Below, in pieces: positions 1 to 8,251 of a DNA stretch of 64,000 nucleotides (positions within the stretch are counted from its first letter, which is position 1; every line of letters starts with the position of its first letter). The notes beneath the pieces were generated by a model that was not told the DNA's origin, did no database searches, and was given only the letters and a program-made list of their open reading frames with translations. Source of the DNA: Bradyrhizobium guangzhouense (GTDB lineage: Bacteria > Pseudomonadota > Alphaproteobacteria > Rhizobiales > Xanthobacteraceae); NCBI RefSeq assembly GCF_004114955.1, contig NZ_CP030053.1:3782001-3846000 (forward strand), given 5' to 3'. The position numbers were made by a program, and so were the translations under genes.

Positions 1-153
1 CTTGGTGAGCCACTTCTTGGCGTCGACGAGCTCGCGCTCCATCTGGCCGACCAGCGCGACCGGTCCGCCGAAGCCGAGAAAGCCCAGCCGCAGGAAATAG
101 CGCACCAGTTCGCCCATCTTTCCGCGTTCGATGTCAGTCGTTGTCGTCGTCAT
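1..153 (-). CDS. chrA: Chromate transporter, N-terminal part (cut by window edge)
   Basis: Only the first 51 codons are in the window; the reading frame is open to base 1. The start ATG is at 153. After a short Thr-rich leader the protein reads GELVRYFLRLGFLGFGGP, the amphipathic entry and first membrane segment of CHR-family transporters, followed by a Met-Glu-Arg-Glu stretch typical of the family. Such proteins export chromate across the inner membrane. The gene lies 70 bases downstream of the DUF1259 gene and would end the minus-strand operon that begins with the broken chrB. The family call rests on the N-terminus and on the context. Confidence 0.8.
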   Translation of the reverse strand, partial: MTTTTTDIERGKMGELVRYFLRLGFLGFGGPVALVGQMERELVDAKKWLTK

Positions 154-223
154 CACTTGTCCCCATCGCCGTGATATGCGGGCTGCAAAATCGATCGAGC
201 GGCTCCTTCGCTCAATCCTTGGC

Positions 224-1135
224 TCAACTCTTCGTGCTGGCAGTCTTGTCGAGCGCCGCGCGCAGACCTTCGGCGAGCTTGACGGCGTCGTCGTTCGCCC
301 AGAAGTGCATGAAGAACAGCCTGGGCTGCTCGTCGAGCATGTGGCTGTGCAGCGCGGTCACCTCGATGCCGTGTGCCCGCAGCGCCTGTATGACCGGGTT
401 GACCTCGTCGCCGGTCAGCACGAAATCGCCGGTGATGGCAGCCTTCCCGCCCCCGGTCGGCTGGAAATTGATGCCGATCGCGACGCCCATCGGGCCGACG
501 GGAGTCAACGCCGTGCCGTCCTGTGTGATTGGGTCTCGCCGCTTGACGTTGAACTGGTAGACGCCGCCGTTGGCCTGGCCCTTCACGCCGATGATCTGGT
601 CGAGCTTCGCCGTGTCGAGATCGACGGCCGGCGGCGGGCTCGCCGGCGCTGCGACCGTCAGCGGCGTCTTGCTCTCGGCCAAGGCATCGTGGATCGCCGA
701 GGCCAGCTTGACGGGGTCGCCCTGGCCGGCGACGTGCATGTAGAAGGTCGCCGGGCTCGCGCGCAGCAGATGATTGTGCACGGCGGTGATCTCGAGACCG
801 CCCGCGATCATCTTCGCCATTACGGGATTGATCTCGGTCTCGAGCAACACAAGGTCGCCCATGACCATGACGCCGCCGTGCCCCGGCTTGAACGCGACCC
901 AGCCGCCAAGCGCCAGCGCCGGCTTGATCGTCACGCCGTCCAGCGTCACGGAAAGATCGGTCCGGGGGAAGCCGTAGCGATGGACGTCGTCCGAGACGGC
1001 GGGCTTGCGTCCCAGCGTCTGGTCGACCTTCTGCCAATCGACATTCTGCGCATTTGCCGCCGAGACGAAGGAGCCGGAAGCAGGTGCCAAGAGGCATGCG
1101 CCGAGCGCGATCAGCGCGTGAATTGTCAGTTTCAT
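224..1135 (-). CDS. Periplasmic DUF1259 (LppY/LpqO-type) protein
   Basis: A 303-residue secreted protein with a signal peptide of about 29 residues. The mature part is two copies of one domain. Each copy has a dimer-like core with a His-rich signature (VHNHLL around the middle, LHSHML near the C-terminus) followed by a Phe-x-Met-His strand. DUF1259 proteins of this length are commonly encoded beside chrA, as here; their biochemical role is not established. A GAGGAG ribosome site lies 7 bases before the ATG at 1135. The upstream PepSY gene ends 17 bases away, so the genes are probably co-transcribed. Confidence 0.85.
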   Translation of the reverse strand: MKLTIHALIALGACLLAPASGSFVSAANAQNVDWQKVDQTLGRKPAVSDDVHRYGFPRTDLSVTLDGVTIKPALALGGWVAFKPGHGGVMVMGDLVLLETEINPVMAKMIAGGLEITAVHNHLLRASPATFYMHVAGQGDPVKLASAIHDALAESKTPLTVAAPASPPPAVDLDTAKLDQIIGVKGQANGGVYQFNVKRRDPITQDGTALTPVGPMGVAIGINFQPTGGGKAAITGDFVLTGDEVNPVIQALRAHGIEVTALHSHMLDEQPRLFFMHFWANDDAVKLAEGLRAALDKTASTKS

Positions 1136-1152
1136 CGTACTGCTCCTCGAAC

Positions 1153-1386
1153 TCAGTTGCGTTCTTTGATCTGGCCGCTGCTGTCGACGACGAGCGTCAC
1201 CGGCTTACCGTCCTTCAGCGCTTTGGCGGTGGTACCTTCGGCCGTCGACTTGACGTCTTTCACCTGCGAGTAGCCGGCCGCCTGAATCTTGGCGACCAGC
1301 TCTTCCTGGGTCAGGGCGCGGGCGGGCGAGAAGCTCGCCGCTAGCGCCACGAAGAGCGCTGCCCGATCAATCGTCGATGTTCGCAT
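1153..1386 (-). CDS. Small secreted PepSY-domain protein
   Basis: A 77-residue protein with a signal peptide ending near ARA. The mature part (TQEELVAKIQAAGYSQVKDV, then a turn and a VTLVVDSSGQI strand) is a single PepSY-like fold. Small exported PepSY proteins are thought to act as inhibitors or modulators in the periplasm; no partner can be read here. A longer reading starting at 1422 exists, but AGGAGAT lies just before the ATG at 1386 and the signal peptide begins there, so that start is chosen. It lies between the chrB remnant and the DUF1259 gene in the same orientation. Confidence 0.75.
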   Translation of the reverse strand: MRTSTIDRAALFVALAASFSPARALTQEELVAKIQAAGYSQVKDVKSTAEGTTAKALKDGKPVTLVVDSSGQIKERN

Positions 1387-1435
1387 GTCTGATCTCCTGG
1401 TTGTCACTGCCCCAGAAGTCATCAGTGCTCCGGCC

Positions 1436-1697
1436 TCACTTGACCTTGTTGGTCGGCCAGTTGCGTGTCTCCTTGGTCGCGTCGCGGCACCATCGGTAGA
1501 ACACGTCGTAGAGCTGGAGACCGGCGTCCAACTGCTCGAGGTCGTCCTGGAACATGCGCGACCGGCCGAGCGATGCCGCGAGCAGGCCCGCGCCTCCGGC
1601 GCTCGTCGATGCGGACATCAATGAGCGTCGGCGCGGCTGCCGTGCCTACAAATCGAGACAGTTTATCCGGGGAAATGGAGGGATACGATGCTGACAT
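1436..1697 (-). pseudogene. chrB: Remnant of rhodanese-type chromate resistance protein ChrB
   Basis: Reading from an ATG at 1697 with an AAGGG site upstream, the first 32 codons give SISPDKLSRFVGTAAAPTLI followed by DVRIDE, the usual N-terminus of the rhodanese-ChrB fusion. Near 1597-1603 the frame breaks. The neighbouring frame then gives AGLLAASLGRSRMFQDDLEQ, LYDVFYRWCRDATKET and NWP, which is the typical C-terminus. Family members are roughly 270 residues; about 85 codons remain, so an internal deletion removed most of the rhodanese and ChrB domains and shifted the frame. The position ahead of PepSY, DUF1259 and chrA fits the first gene of a chromate operon. The family match is from recall. 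Confidence 0.75.
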
Positions 1698-2027
1698 GCT
1701 GCGCCCTTGGTGATCAGGACGCGATTCTTTGGCATGACGCCTCGCGGGGAGATCGCACATCCCCGTAGCGCAAATAGAACGCCTCAGGCGCGAGCTGTCA
1801 ACGGCGTTTGCCTTGGGTGCGCCCGAAAACCATCGATGGAGCGTCACGAAGATTTCAGCACACGATAGGAACGAAATCGAGATCGCCCCGGGGTCACACC
1901 TCTGGCGGGGAACCCCCGCTTGAAGGAGCCACGCAATATCACATACACTGGTCGTCCGGGATCAAGCAGACTCCCGGCGAGACTTCGGTCCAAGTTCTGC
2001 GCAGCACGCAACACGTGGAGCTTGCGC
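1698..2027. other. Intergenic region, 330 bases, no gene seen
   Basis: The region separates the divergent chrB remnant and ATP-grasp-like gene and should hold both promoters. No convincing small gene, tRNA or long inverted repeat was found. An in-frame extension of the downstream gene begins at 1920, but its first 36 codons are Arg-rich and look non-coding. Confidence 0.5.
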
Positions 2028-3062
2028 ATGGATACCGAACGACAACTCTCTCCCCGACGCATCGTCGCCATCCTCTCGCGAGGAGATACCGTCGCGCGCC
2101 GAGATGCCACCTCGAGAAACGGCCGCTTCGCTGACGTGTTCGAAGCTCTCGCCACCGTCGGCGTCGACGGGCGCCCCGTGATCTACGACGAAAGCTTTGC
2201 CGACGCCGTCCGCGAACAACTGCTCGCGGTCGACGGCGTGCTCGTCTGGGTCAATCCGATTCAAGACGGCCGAAACCGCGCAAGCCTCGACGCTTTGTTG
2301 CGCGACGTTGCTGCGCAGGGCGTGTGGGTCAGCGCCCATCCGGACGTCATCCTCAAAATGGGCACCAAGGAAGTCCTCTATCGTACCCGTTCGATGAGCT
2401 GGGGATCGGACACGGCGCTGTATCAAACCGCGGCCGCCATGCGCGCCGAGTTGCCGAGCCGGCTCGCCGCCGGTCCGCGCGTGATCAAACGCAACCGGGG
2501 CAATGGCGGCCAAGGCGTCTGGAAGGTCGAGAAACTGCCGACCTCCTCCATGATCAAAATCCTGGATGCGACCAAGGTCGCACCCGAGGAACTGACGCTG
2601 GATGATTTCCTGCGTCGCTGCGCGGAGTATTTCGAGAACGGCAGCGTCATCGACCAGGCATTCCAGTCCCGCCTGAGCGAGGGGGTGGTGCGCTGCTATA
2701 TGGCCGGCGATCGCTGTGCCGGGTTCGGGCACCACAAGGTCAAAGCCCTGGTCGAGACGCCGGCCGCGCGATCCGAGGCCGGACCGCGGCTCTACACATC
2801 GAACGCGGACCCGCGCTTCCAGCGGCTGCGCCGGTTGATGGAGGACGAGTGGACGCCACAGCTAATTTCGCTGCTGGACATCGCGCGAGATGACCTCCCC
2901 GCGATCTGGGACGCCGACTTCATGCTCGGGCCCGTCCAGCCCGACGGCAGCGACAGCTACGTGCTCGGCGAGATCAACGTCAGCTCGGTGCATCCCTATC
3001 CGAGCGAGGCGACGGCGGAAATCGCCAGGCGGGTTGCCGACCGGCTGCAACTTAAGCTCTGA
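2028..3062 (+). CDS. Cj0069-family, ATP-grasp-like protein
   Basis: A 344-residue soluble protein. The central GPRVIKRNRGNGGQGVWKVE carries the Lys and Gly-rich loop of an ATP-grasp nucleotide site, and LGEINVSSVHPYP near the C-terminus supplies the Glu-x-Asn pair that binds metal in glutathione-synthetase-like ATP-grasp enzymes. By family this suggests an ATP-dependent carboxylate-amine ligase; the substrate is unknown. The start at 2028 is preferred over 1920 because GTGGAG lies 7 bases upstream and the upstream extension is Arg-rich and unconserved in character. The gene stands alone: chromate genes lie divergently upstream and an ABC-ATPase fragment begins just after its stop. Confidence 0.75.
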   Translation: MDTERQLSPRRIVAILSRGDTVARRDATSRNGRFADVFEALATVGVDGRPVIYDESFADAVREQLLAVDGVLVWVNPIQDGRNRASLDALLRDVAAQGVWVSAHPDVILKMGTKEVLYRTRSMSWGSDTALYQTAAAMRAELPSRLAAGPRVIKRNRGNGGQGVWKVEKLPTSSMIKILDATKVAPEELTLDDFLRRCAEYFENGSVIDQAFQSRLSEGVVRCYMAGDRCAGFGHHKVKALVETPAARSEAGPRLYTSNADPRFQRLRRLMEDEWTPQLISLLDIARDDLPAIWDADFMLGPVQPDGSDSYVLGEINVSSVHPYPSEATAEIARRVADRLQLKL

Positions 3063-3079
3063 CGCGCGCTGACGGTCAG

Positions 3080-3181
3080 CGGCTCAAGCGCCTGCACCTT
3101 TCCGTGTCACTCGATTTGCAGGACGGAGAATGTGTCGCCCTGCAAGGGCCCTCCGGGATCGCAAAGACCTTGCTGCTCCGC
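3080..3181 (+). pseudogene. Fragment of an ABC transporter ATPase (Walker A region)
   Basis: One frame reads LDLQDGECVALQGPSGIAKT LLLR, the first beta strands and P-loop of an ABC ATPase. The expected Gly-Lys-Ser/Thr of the Walker A box has become Ala-Lys-Thr. After this point the reading is unlike any ABC protein, and no signature motif, Walker B or H-loop follows. The remaining bases to 3473 show only a short out-of-frame tail and no recognisable gene. I read it as a relic of a lost transporter gene between two intact genes. Confidence 0.55.
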
Positions 3182-3473
3182 CCTCCCCAGCGAGCCCTCT
3201 CGACAGAGGCTCTCCGCACCAAAATGAAAGTTCGAAAGTGTGGGCCAGTTCATAGAACCGCCGGCGCCGGACCAGCACAGTTGGAAGAGCGACTTTGGCT
3301 TGAAGTGGCGCCGACGTTACGGCCGAAGGTATGGGGCAAGTTCTTTTGGCCGAGCCGGCCGATCTCATCGACATTGCGACCTAAAGATGTATCTACTGAA
3401 ATAGTATGTAATAGTTGTACTCTGGCTCGCCCTCGAACGACAGTTCGGCCGCGAGCCGCCAGGGAGGCAGGAC

Positions 3474-6400
3474 ATGCGTCGCGATTTGACGATCAAGACC
3501 GGCAGCATGGCCGGCACGTCGGACTTCCGGGTGCTGGCCCCGATCAAGAAGGGGTTCGTGCCGTCCCTGGACGCGACCACGTACAAGACGCGCGTCAAAT
3601 ACGTTCTGCGGGCGCTCAACGGCGGACGCGCGAGCGCATATGAATACGAACTCGCCCGCGTCCTGTCCGACTCCGTGGACCGCGTCGGACGCATCCACTC
3701 CGTCGGCATCGCCGTGCTCGAGCCCGAGGACGATGCCGCGGATGCCGTGGACTACGTGCTGCTGACGGCAACGTTCGACGGCTCCTGGGAGGCCTATGTC
3801 CGCGTCATCTGGCAGAAGGCCGCGCGCCTGCTCGATCTCATCTTCTGCAATACCGAGGGCTATGTCCTCGGCTACGAAAACACCTATGAAGACTGGGGCA
3901 TATGGCTGAAGAGCCGGCAGAGCGAAGCCTACTTCCTCTACACCACGCCAGACCTGACCGTGGACGACACCCGCTTCCTGCGGATGGAAGAGCGGGTTTA
4001 TCGGCGCGCCTCGGGCGCCGATGCCGATCGGATCGTCACGGAAATCAAGATTCCCTCGCCGGAGGAGATTGCGCGACGGTCCATCTTCCAGGTCGACGGC
4101 CTCATCGGTGTCGATCCCACCGACGCAGGCTTCAGCAAGCCCCTCACCCTCGAAGCCGCCGGCCGGCCACCCTTCCGTCACGGCGTGCGCGCGCTCGCCG
4201 GGCTCTACCATCTGGCCGATTTCTATCCGCCGGGAACGCATGACGGGGTGATCCTGCACCGTGCGGCGCATGAGCTGCTGCCGGAATTCGTCGCCATGAT
4301 CAACGACGGCAACAGCTACGCCGAAGGCATTGGCCGCGCGCGCCTGCGCATTGACGAGGCGATGACCTGGCTGATGACCCCGCCCGATGTCGCGGAGCCG
4401 CGGATCGACCTGCCGTTGACCCCGCCGAGCGAACAGACATTGCAGGATCCCGGCAACGTACAGGCCGGGATTGTGAACCCCTACCCGGATTCGGACCATG
4501 GCGGCCTGCTGTTGCTGCAGTTTGCGACGCCGGCTGCACTCGCCGCGTTCCTGAACGTCCTGAAGGTGACGACCGAAGCCGACGCCCTGAGCGCGGGGCA
4601 GATCGTCACCAACATCGCCTTCACGGTCGAGGGCCTGCGTCATGCAGGACTGACGGACGACGAGGTGCGCAGCCTGCCGGAGGAATTCGTGCAGGGCATG
4701 GAACGGCGCGCCGGCCTGCTGGGCGACGTCCGCTGGAATCATCCCGGGCGATGGCGCCTGCCGGCGAGCAACTGGGCGCTCGGGGTCGATGCGCCGGACC
4801 TGCGTGCAGATGACCCGACGCCGCGCATCGACATGGGCGCCGTCCACGCCATGCTTCAGCTGCGCCACTTGTCCGCGGCCACGCCGATGGCGGAGACGCG
4901 AGCCGCGCTGATGGCCGAGATGAAGCGTCTGGTCGATGTCGATCCCGGCATAAGGCCGCTCTCGATCCAGTGGATGCAGCGACAGCGCGATGCCTCCGGT
5001 GACGTGCAGGACCATTTCGGTTTCAAGGACGGCACGTCCAATCCGGTGCTCAACAAGCGCGATGCCGGCCTGCGCTATTCCAATCAGGTGCATCTCGGCG
5101 AGATCCTGTGCGGCTACCCGAATGTGGCCGACAAGACCGCCCCCTACGGCGACACCGACAATCGCGCTCACGCAATGCTTCGCGACGGCAGTTTTCTGGC
5201 GCTGCGCAAGCTGCGGCAGGACATCGAGGAGTTGGAGGAGGTCCTGCTTCGCAGCACGCGGCAGGCGACCGATGCCGCAGCCGCCGGCGACCCCGTCCCG
5301 CCCCTGACGCGCGAGACGTTTCTGGCCAAGATGATGGGGCGCTGGCCCACCGGCCACCCGAAGGCGGGGCAGCCGCTGACCCCCACGCCCCCAGCCGGCC
5401 CGGGGTACAACGACTTCAACTATGATTACGACGCGAAGGCCGAGCTGTGCCCGTTCCACGCCCATATCAGGCGCGCCAATCCGCGGGTGCGATTGACCAG
5501 GGCCGATGGCGGCGCCCGGCCGCCGCGCATCGTCCGACGCGGCATGTCCTACGGTCCGCCTGCCAAGCGCGGCGACGCGCAGGCTGCCAAGGACGCCCTG
5601 CAACAGGAGCGCGGTCTCGTCTTCATGGCCTACAACGCCAGCCTGGGCGAGCAGTTCGAGGTGGTGCAGAGCTGGCTGGCCGGCGGCAACAGTTCGGGCG
5701 GCTCCTCCGGGGAAAGCGATCCCTTCCTCGGCCTCGCCGAACCAGGCCGGCTCCGGCATTTCCGCTTCGAGCACGAAGGCCAGACCGTTCGCATGGCACT
5801 CGACGGCTCGGACCGCCTGCACGACGAGCCCCGCCCTTTCGTTCGTCTCGAATGGGGCGCGTATTTCTTCGCGCCATCGAAGAAGGCGCTGGCGAGCCTG
5901 CAACAATGGGCTGCGAGCCAGGGACGCAAGCCACTGGTGCCTTGGAGCGTGGACGACGGCGAGAAAGAGATCGCACGGCTGCGCGAGATCGAGCGCGTCC
6001 AGGGCGAAGCCGCAGCGATGGCAGGGTGGAAGACGGTGATCGAAGATCCGGATTCGGCCGCGAATTTCATCAATGCGTCGATCTGGGCCGCGATCCGCGA
6101 GCGCCACGGCGGCGTGCTGCGCACACCCTTCGGGGTGCTGGTGGCCGACCGGGACATGGTCACACAGGTGCTGACCGATCCCTACCGGCATTTGACCATC
6201 ACCGGCTATCTCCCCCGCATGCAAGTGTCGTTCGGCATTCTCTATCTCGGCCGCGACGCCGGACAGGAAGACCAGGCCTATGAGAAGGAATCCGCCGTCT
6301 GCAACGACGCCATCATGGCTCTCGACCAGCCGGCTGCATTCCTACTCGCGCGAGCGACTACGCAGAAAGTCCTGCAAACTCTGGTCGACCTATCGATCAA

Positions 6401-8237
6401 ATTTGCCAAGGACGATGGCGAGGCGAGCTGGGAGCTGACGGTCGATGTACGCGAGCTGCTGGAGCCGCTGCTGGCCGTGTTCTGCGAGGAATGGTTCGGG
6501 CTGACCGAGCAAGACGGTTTCTTCCGCAAGCAAGGCTATCGCTGGGACTGGACGCCGGATCAGCCGCCGAACTATCCCGGCCATTTTCTGTCGCCCTCGC
6601 GCTACATCTTCCAACCACATCCCAATCAGGAGGTGGAGGCGATTGGCGCTGCGCACGGCTCGGCAGTACGGACCGCCATGATCGGTTTCCTCAACCGCTT
6701 CAAGACAACGATCACCGCGCCCGTCACCAGGGCCGTGCTCGATTCTCAACGGGCGCAGGGCGACATCCCGTTTGTGGCGCGCACCGTGGCCGGCTCGATG
6801 ATGGGCTTCATTCCAACCGTCGAAGGCAATTTGCGCCGGATCTTGAATGAATGGTTGCGCGAGGGGACCTTGTGGTCGTTGCGCGCGCGCTATGCCGGCA
6901 CGGCCGCAACAGACTACACCGATGCCCTCAACCGGTTGGGAGACGATTTCATCCCGGCGATGCAGCTGCGCGCGGTGCCCGAATTGATATGGCGGACGGC
7001 CGTCGCTTCGTTCGCGCTGGGAACCGGCGAGCACACGGTCGATGTCAGCCCAGGTGACATCGTCGTCGCCGGCGCGGTCTCTGCGACCCAGCAGAACCTC
7101 GTCGATGGCCGCAAGGACTACTATCACGCTTTCGGCGGTAACCGCAGGGTCGCGGGCCATCCCACGCATGCGTGTCCCGGCGCGCATCCGGCGCTGGCGG
7201 TGATGCTCGGTTTCTTCAGCGGGCTGGTGGAGTCGACGCTGCCGTTGCGCGCGGGCCCGGCGCCGCTGACGCTAAGTTTGGACGGAAGGCTGCCGGGAAA
7301 CCCCGGCTCTCCCCTCACCCTTGCCCTGGAGACCAGAATGCTGACCGCCAACGATTTTCGTTCATTCGATTTACGCTCGGCACCCATTGCAGCACTCCAC
7401 GATCCCCATGAATTTCAGATCCGGAGCGCCAAGCAATTGCCGCGCATCGCCACGGCTGAGCTGGTGACACTCGGTGATTCATGGCTGTTCAAATTCCCGT
7501 TTGGCCTTCGCCCAAGCCTCACTTCATCACTCGAGAAGCTCGGATACGCGGCGGCTGACAGCCATCGCTTCGGTACATTCGGAGCGCGCCTGGAGGATTT
7601 GGCCGGCCCCAGTAGCCTGGACGCACTGAGAAACTGTTTTCAAAACCCCGATCCATTCGCGCCGCCACCGCAGGCGTTGCTGATCGGCGGCGGCGGAAAC
7701 GACATCGTTGCTGGCTACACCACGCCGTCAAGCACGCCGCTTTACAAGATGCTGCTTCAGGCGCCCCCCACCAATACCGACCCGTTGATCGAGAGTGAGG
7801 TTCACGCGTTTATCGACGTCAAGATCGCGAACTTCTACCGGACCATCCTCGATTGCCTCGTTAACGAGCTGAACACCAACATTCCCATCCTGATCCACGA
7901 TTACGATCATTCGATTCCCGACAACCGCCCGGATCCGGCGGCAGGGCCCTGGCTGCACCCGATCTTCAACGCACGCGGCATCACCGATCCGGCGGTATCG
8001 CAAGACGTTATACGACGTCTGATCGACAGGGTGGGCGCGATGGTGGCAACGGTTGCAACGAGCTATCCGGGCCACGTATTCCCGGTCAAAACCGCGGGCA
8101 CGCTGGAAGCGGATCCTCGTTTTCAGCAAAATTACAAGCTGCTGTGGGCCAACGAATTCCATCCGACCGAGGACGGCTTCGACCTGCTTGCCAAGGTGGT
8201 CGCCGATAAGCTCAAGACCGGTTTCAACATCGGCTGA
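3474..8237 (+). CDS. DyP-type peroxidase / cytochrome P450 / SGNH hydrolase fusion
   Basis: A 1587-residue protein with AGGGAGG just before the ATG. Residues 1-320 are unrecognised (a FDGSW motif at 101-105). Residues about 330-820 are a DyP peroxidase: GFKDG at 516-520 with Asp519, proximal His664 in AHIRRANPR, and Arg689 in RRGMSYGP, so all catalytic residues are present. Residues about 855-1260 are a P450 with thiolate Cys1234 in GHPTHACPG; the usual Phe seven residues earlier is Ala1227. The I-helix reads GFIPT rather than AGxDT, and the K-helix has ExxxR (1170-1174). Residues about 1328-1587 are an SGNH hydrolase with GDSW at 1334-1337 (Ser1336), GGGGND at 1405-1410 and NEFHPT with His1563. 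No signal peptide is seen. The frame is uninterrupted for 4.7 kb. The pathway is unknown; coupling of peroxide chemistry, oxidation and ester cleavage is inference. Confidence 0.88.
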   Translation: MRRDLTIKTGSMAGTSDFRVLAPIKKGFVPSLDATTYKTRVKYVLRALNGGRASAYEYELARVLSDSVDRVGRIHSVGIAVLEPEDDAADAVDYVLLTATFDGSWEAYVRVIWQKAARLLDLIFCNTEGYVLGYENTYEDWGIWLKSRQSEAYFLYTTPDLTVDDTRFLRMEERVYRRASGADADRIVTEIKIPSPEEIARRSIFQVDGLIGVDPTDAGFSKPLTLEAAGRPPFRHGVRALAGLYHLADFYPPGTHDGVILHRAAHELLPEFVAMINDGNSYAEGIGRARLRIDEAMTWLMTPPDVAEPRIDLPLTPPSEQTLQDPGNVQAGIVNPYPDSDHGGLLLLQFATPAALAAFLNVLKVTTEADALSAGQIVTNIAFTVEGLRHAGLTDDEVRSLPEEFVQGMERRAGLLGDVRWNHPGRWRLPASNWALGVDAPDLRADDPTPRIDMGAVHAMLQLRHLSAATPMAETRAALMAEMKRLVDVDPGIRPLSIQWMQRQRDASGDVQDHFGFKDGTSNPVLNKRDAGLRYSNQVHLGEILCGYPNVADKTAPYGDTDNRAHAMLRDGSFLALRKLRQDIEELEEVLLRSTRQATDAAAAGDPVPPLTRETFLAKMMGRWPTGHPKAGQPLTPTPPAGPGYNDFNYDYDAKAELCPFHAHIRRANPRVRLTRADGGARPPRIVRRGMSYGPPAKRGDAQAAKDALQQERGLVFMAYNASLGEQFEVVQSWLAGGNSSGGSSGESDPFLGLAEPGRLRHFRFEHEGQTVRMALDGSDRLHDEPRPFVRLEWGAYFFAPSKKALASLQQWAASQGRKPLVPWSVDDGEKEIARLREIERVQGEAAAMAGWKTVIEDPDSAANFINASIWAAIRERHGGVLRTPFGVLVADRDMVTQVLTDPYRHLTITGYLPRMQVSFGILYLGRDAGQEDQAYEKESAVCNDAIMALDQPAAFLLARATTQKVLQTLVDLSIKFAKDDGEASWELTVDVRELLEPLLAVFCEEWFGLTEQDGFFRKQGYRWDWTPDQPPNYPGHFLSPSRYIFQPHPNQEVEAIGAAHGSAVRTAMIGFLNRFKTTITAPVTRAVLDSQRAQGDIPFVARTVAGSMMGFIPTVEGNLRRILNEWLREGTLWSLRARYAGTAATDYTDALNRLGDDFIPAMQLRAVPELIWRTAVASFALGTGEHTVDVSPGDIVVAGAVSATQQNLVDGRKDYYHAFGGNRRVAGHPTHACPGAHPALAVMLGFFSGLVESTLPLRAGPAPLTLSLDGRLPGNPGSPLTLALETRMLTANDFRSFDLRSAPIAALHDPHEFQIRSAKQLPRIATAELVTLGDSWLFKFPFGLRPSLTSSLEKLGYAAADSHRFGTFGARLEDLAGPSSLDALRNCFQNPDPFAPPPQALLIGGGGNDIVAGYTTPSSTPLYKMLLQAPPTNTDPLIESEVHAFIDVKIANFYRTILDCLVNELNTNIPILIHDYDHSIPDNRPDPAAGPWLHPIFNARGITDPAVSQDVIRRLIDRVGAMVATVATSYPGHVFPVKTAGTLEADPRFQQNYKLLWANEFHPTEDGFDLLAKVVADKLKTGFNIG

Positions 8238-8251
8238 GGCGGGGCGCCGGC

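Noticed and set aside
3393..6224. A 943-codon open frame on the minus strand
   Set aside because: It is antisense to the peroxidase-P450 fusion, which has intact catalytic motifs and a strong ribosome site; the antisense protein has neither.
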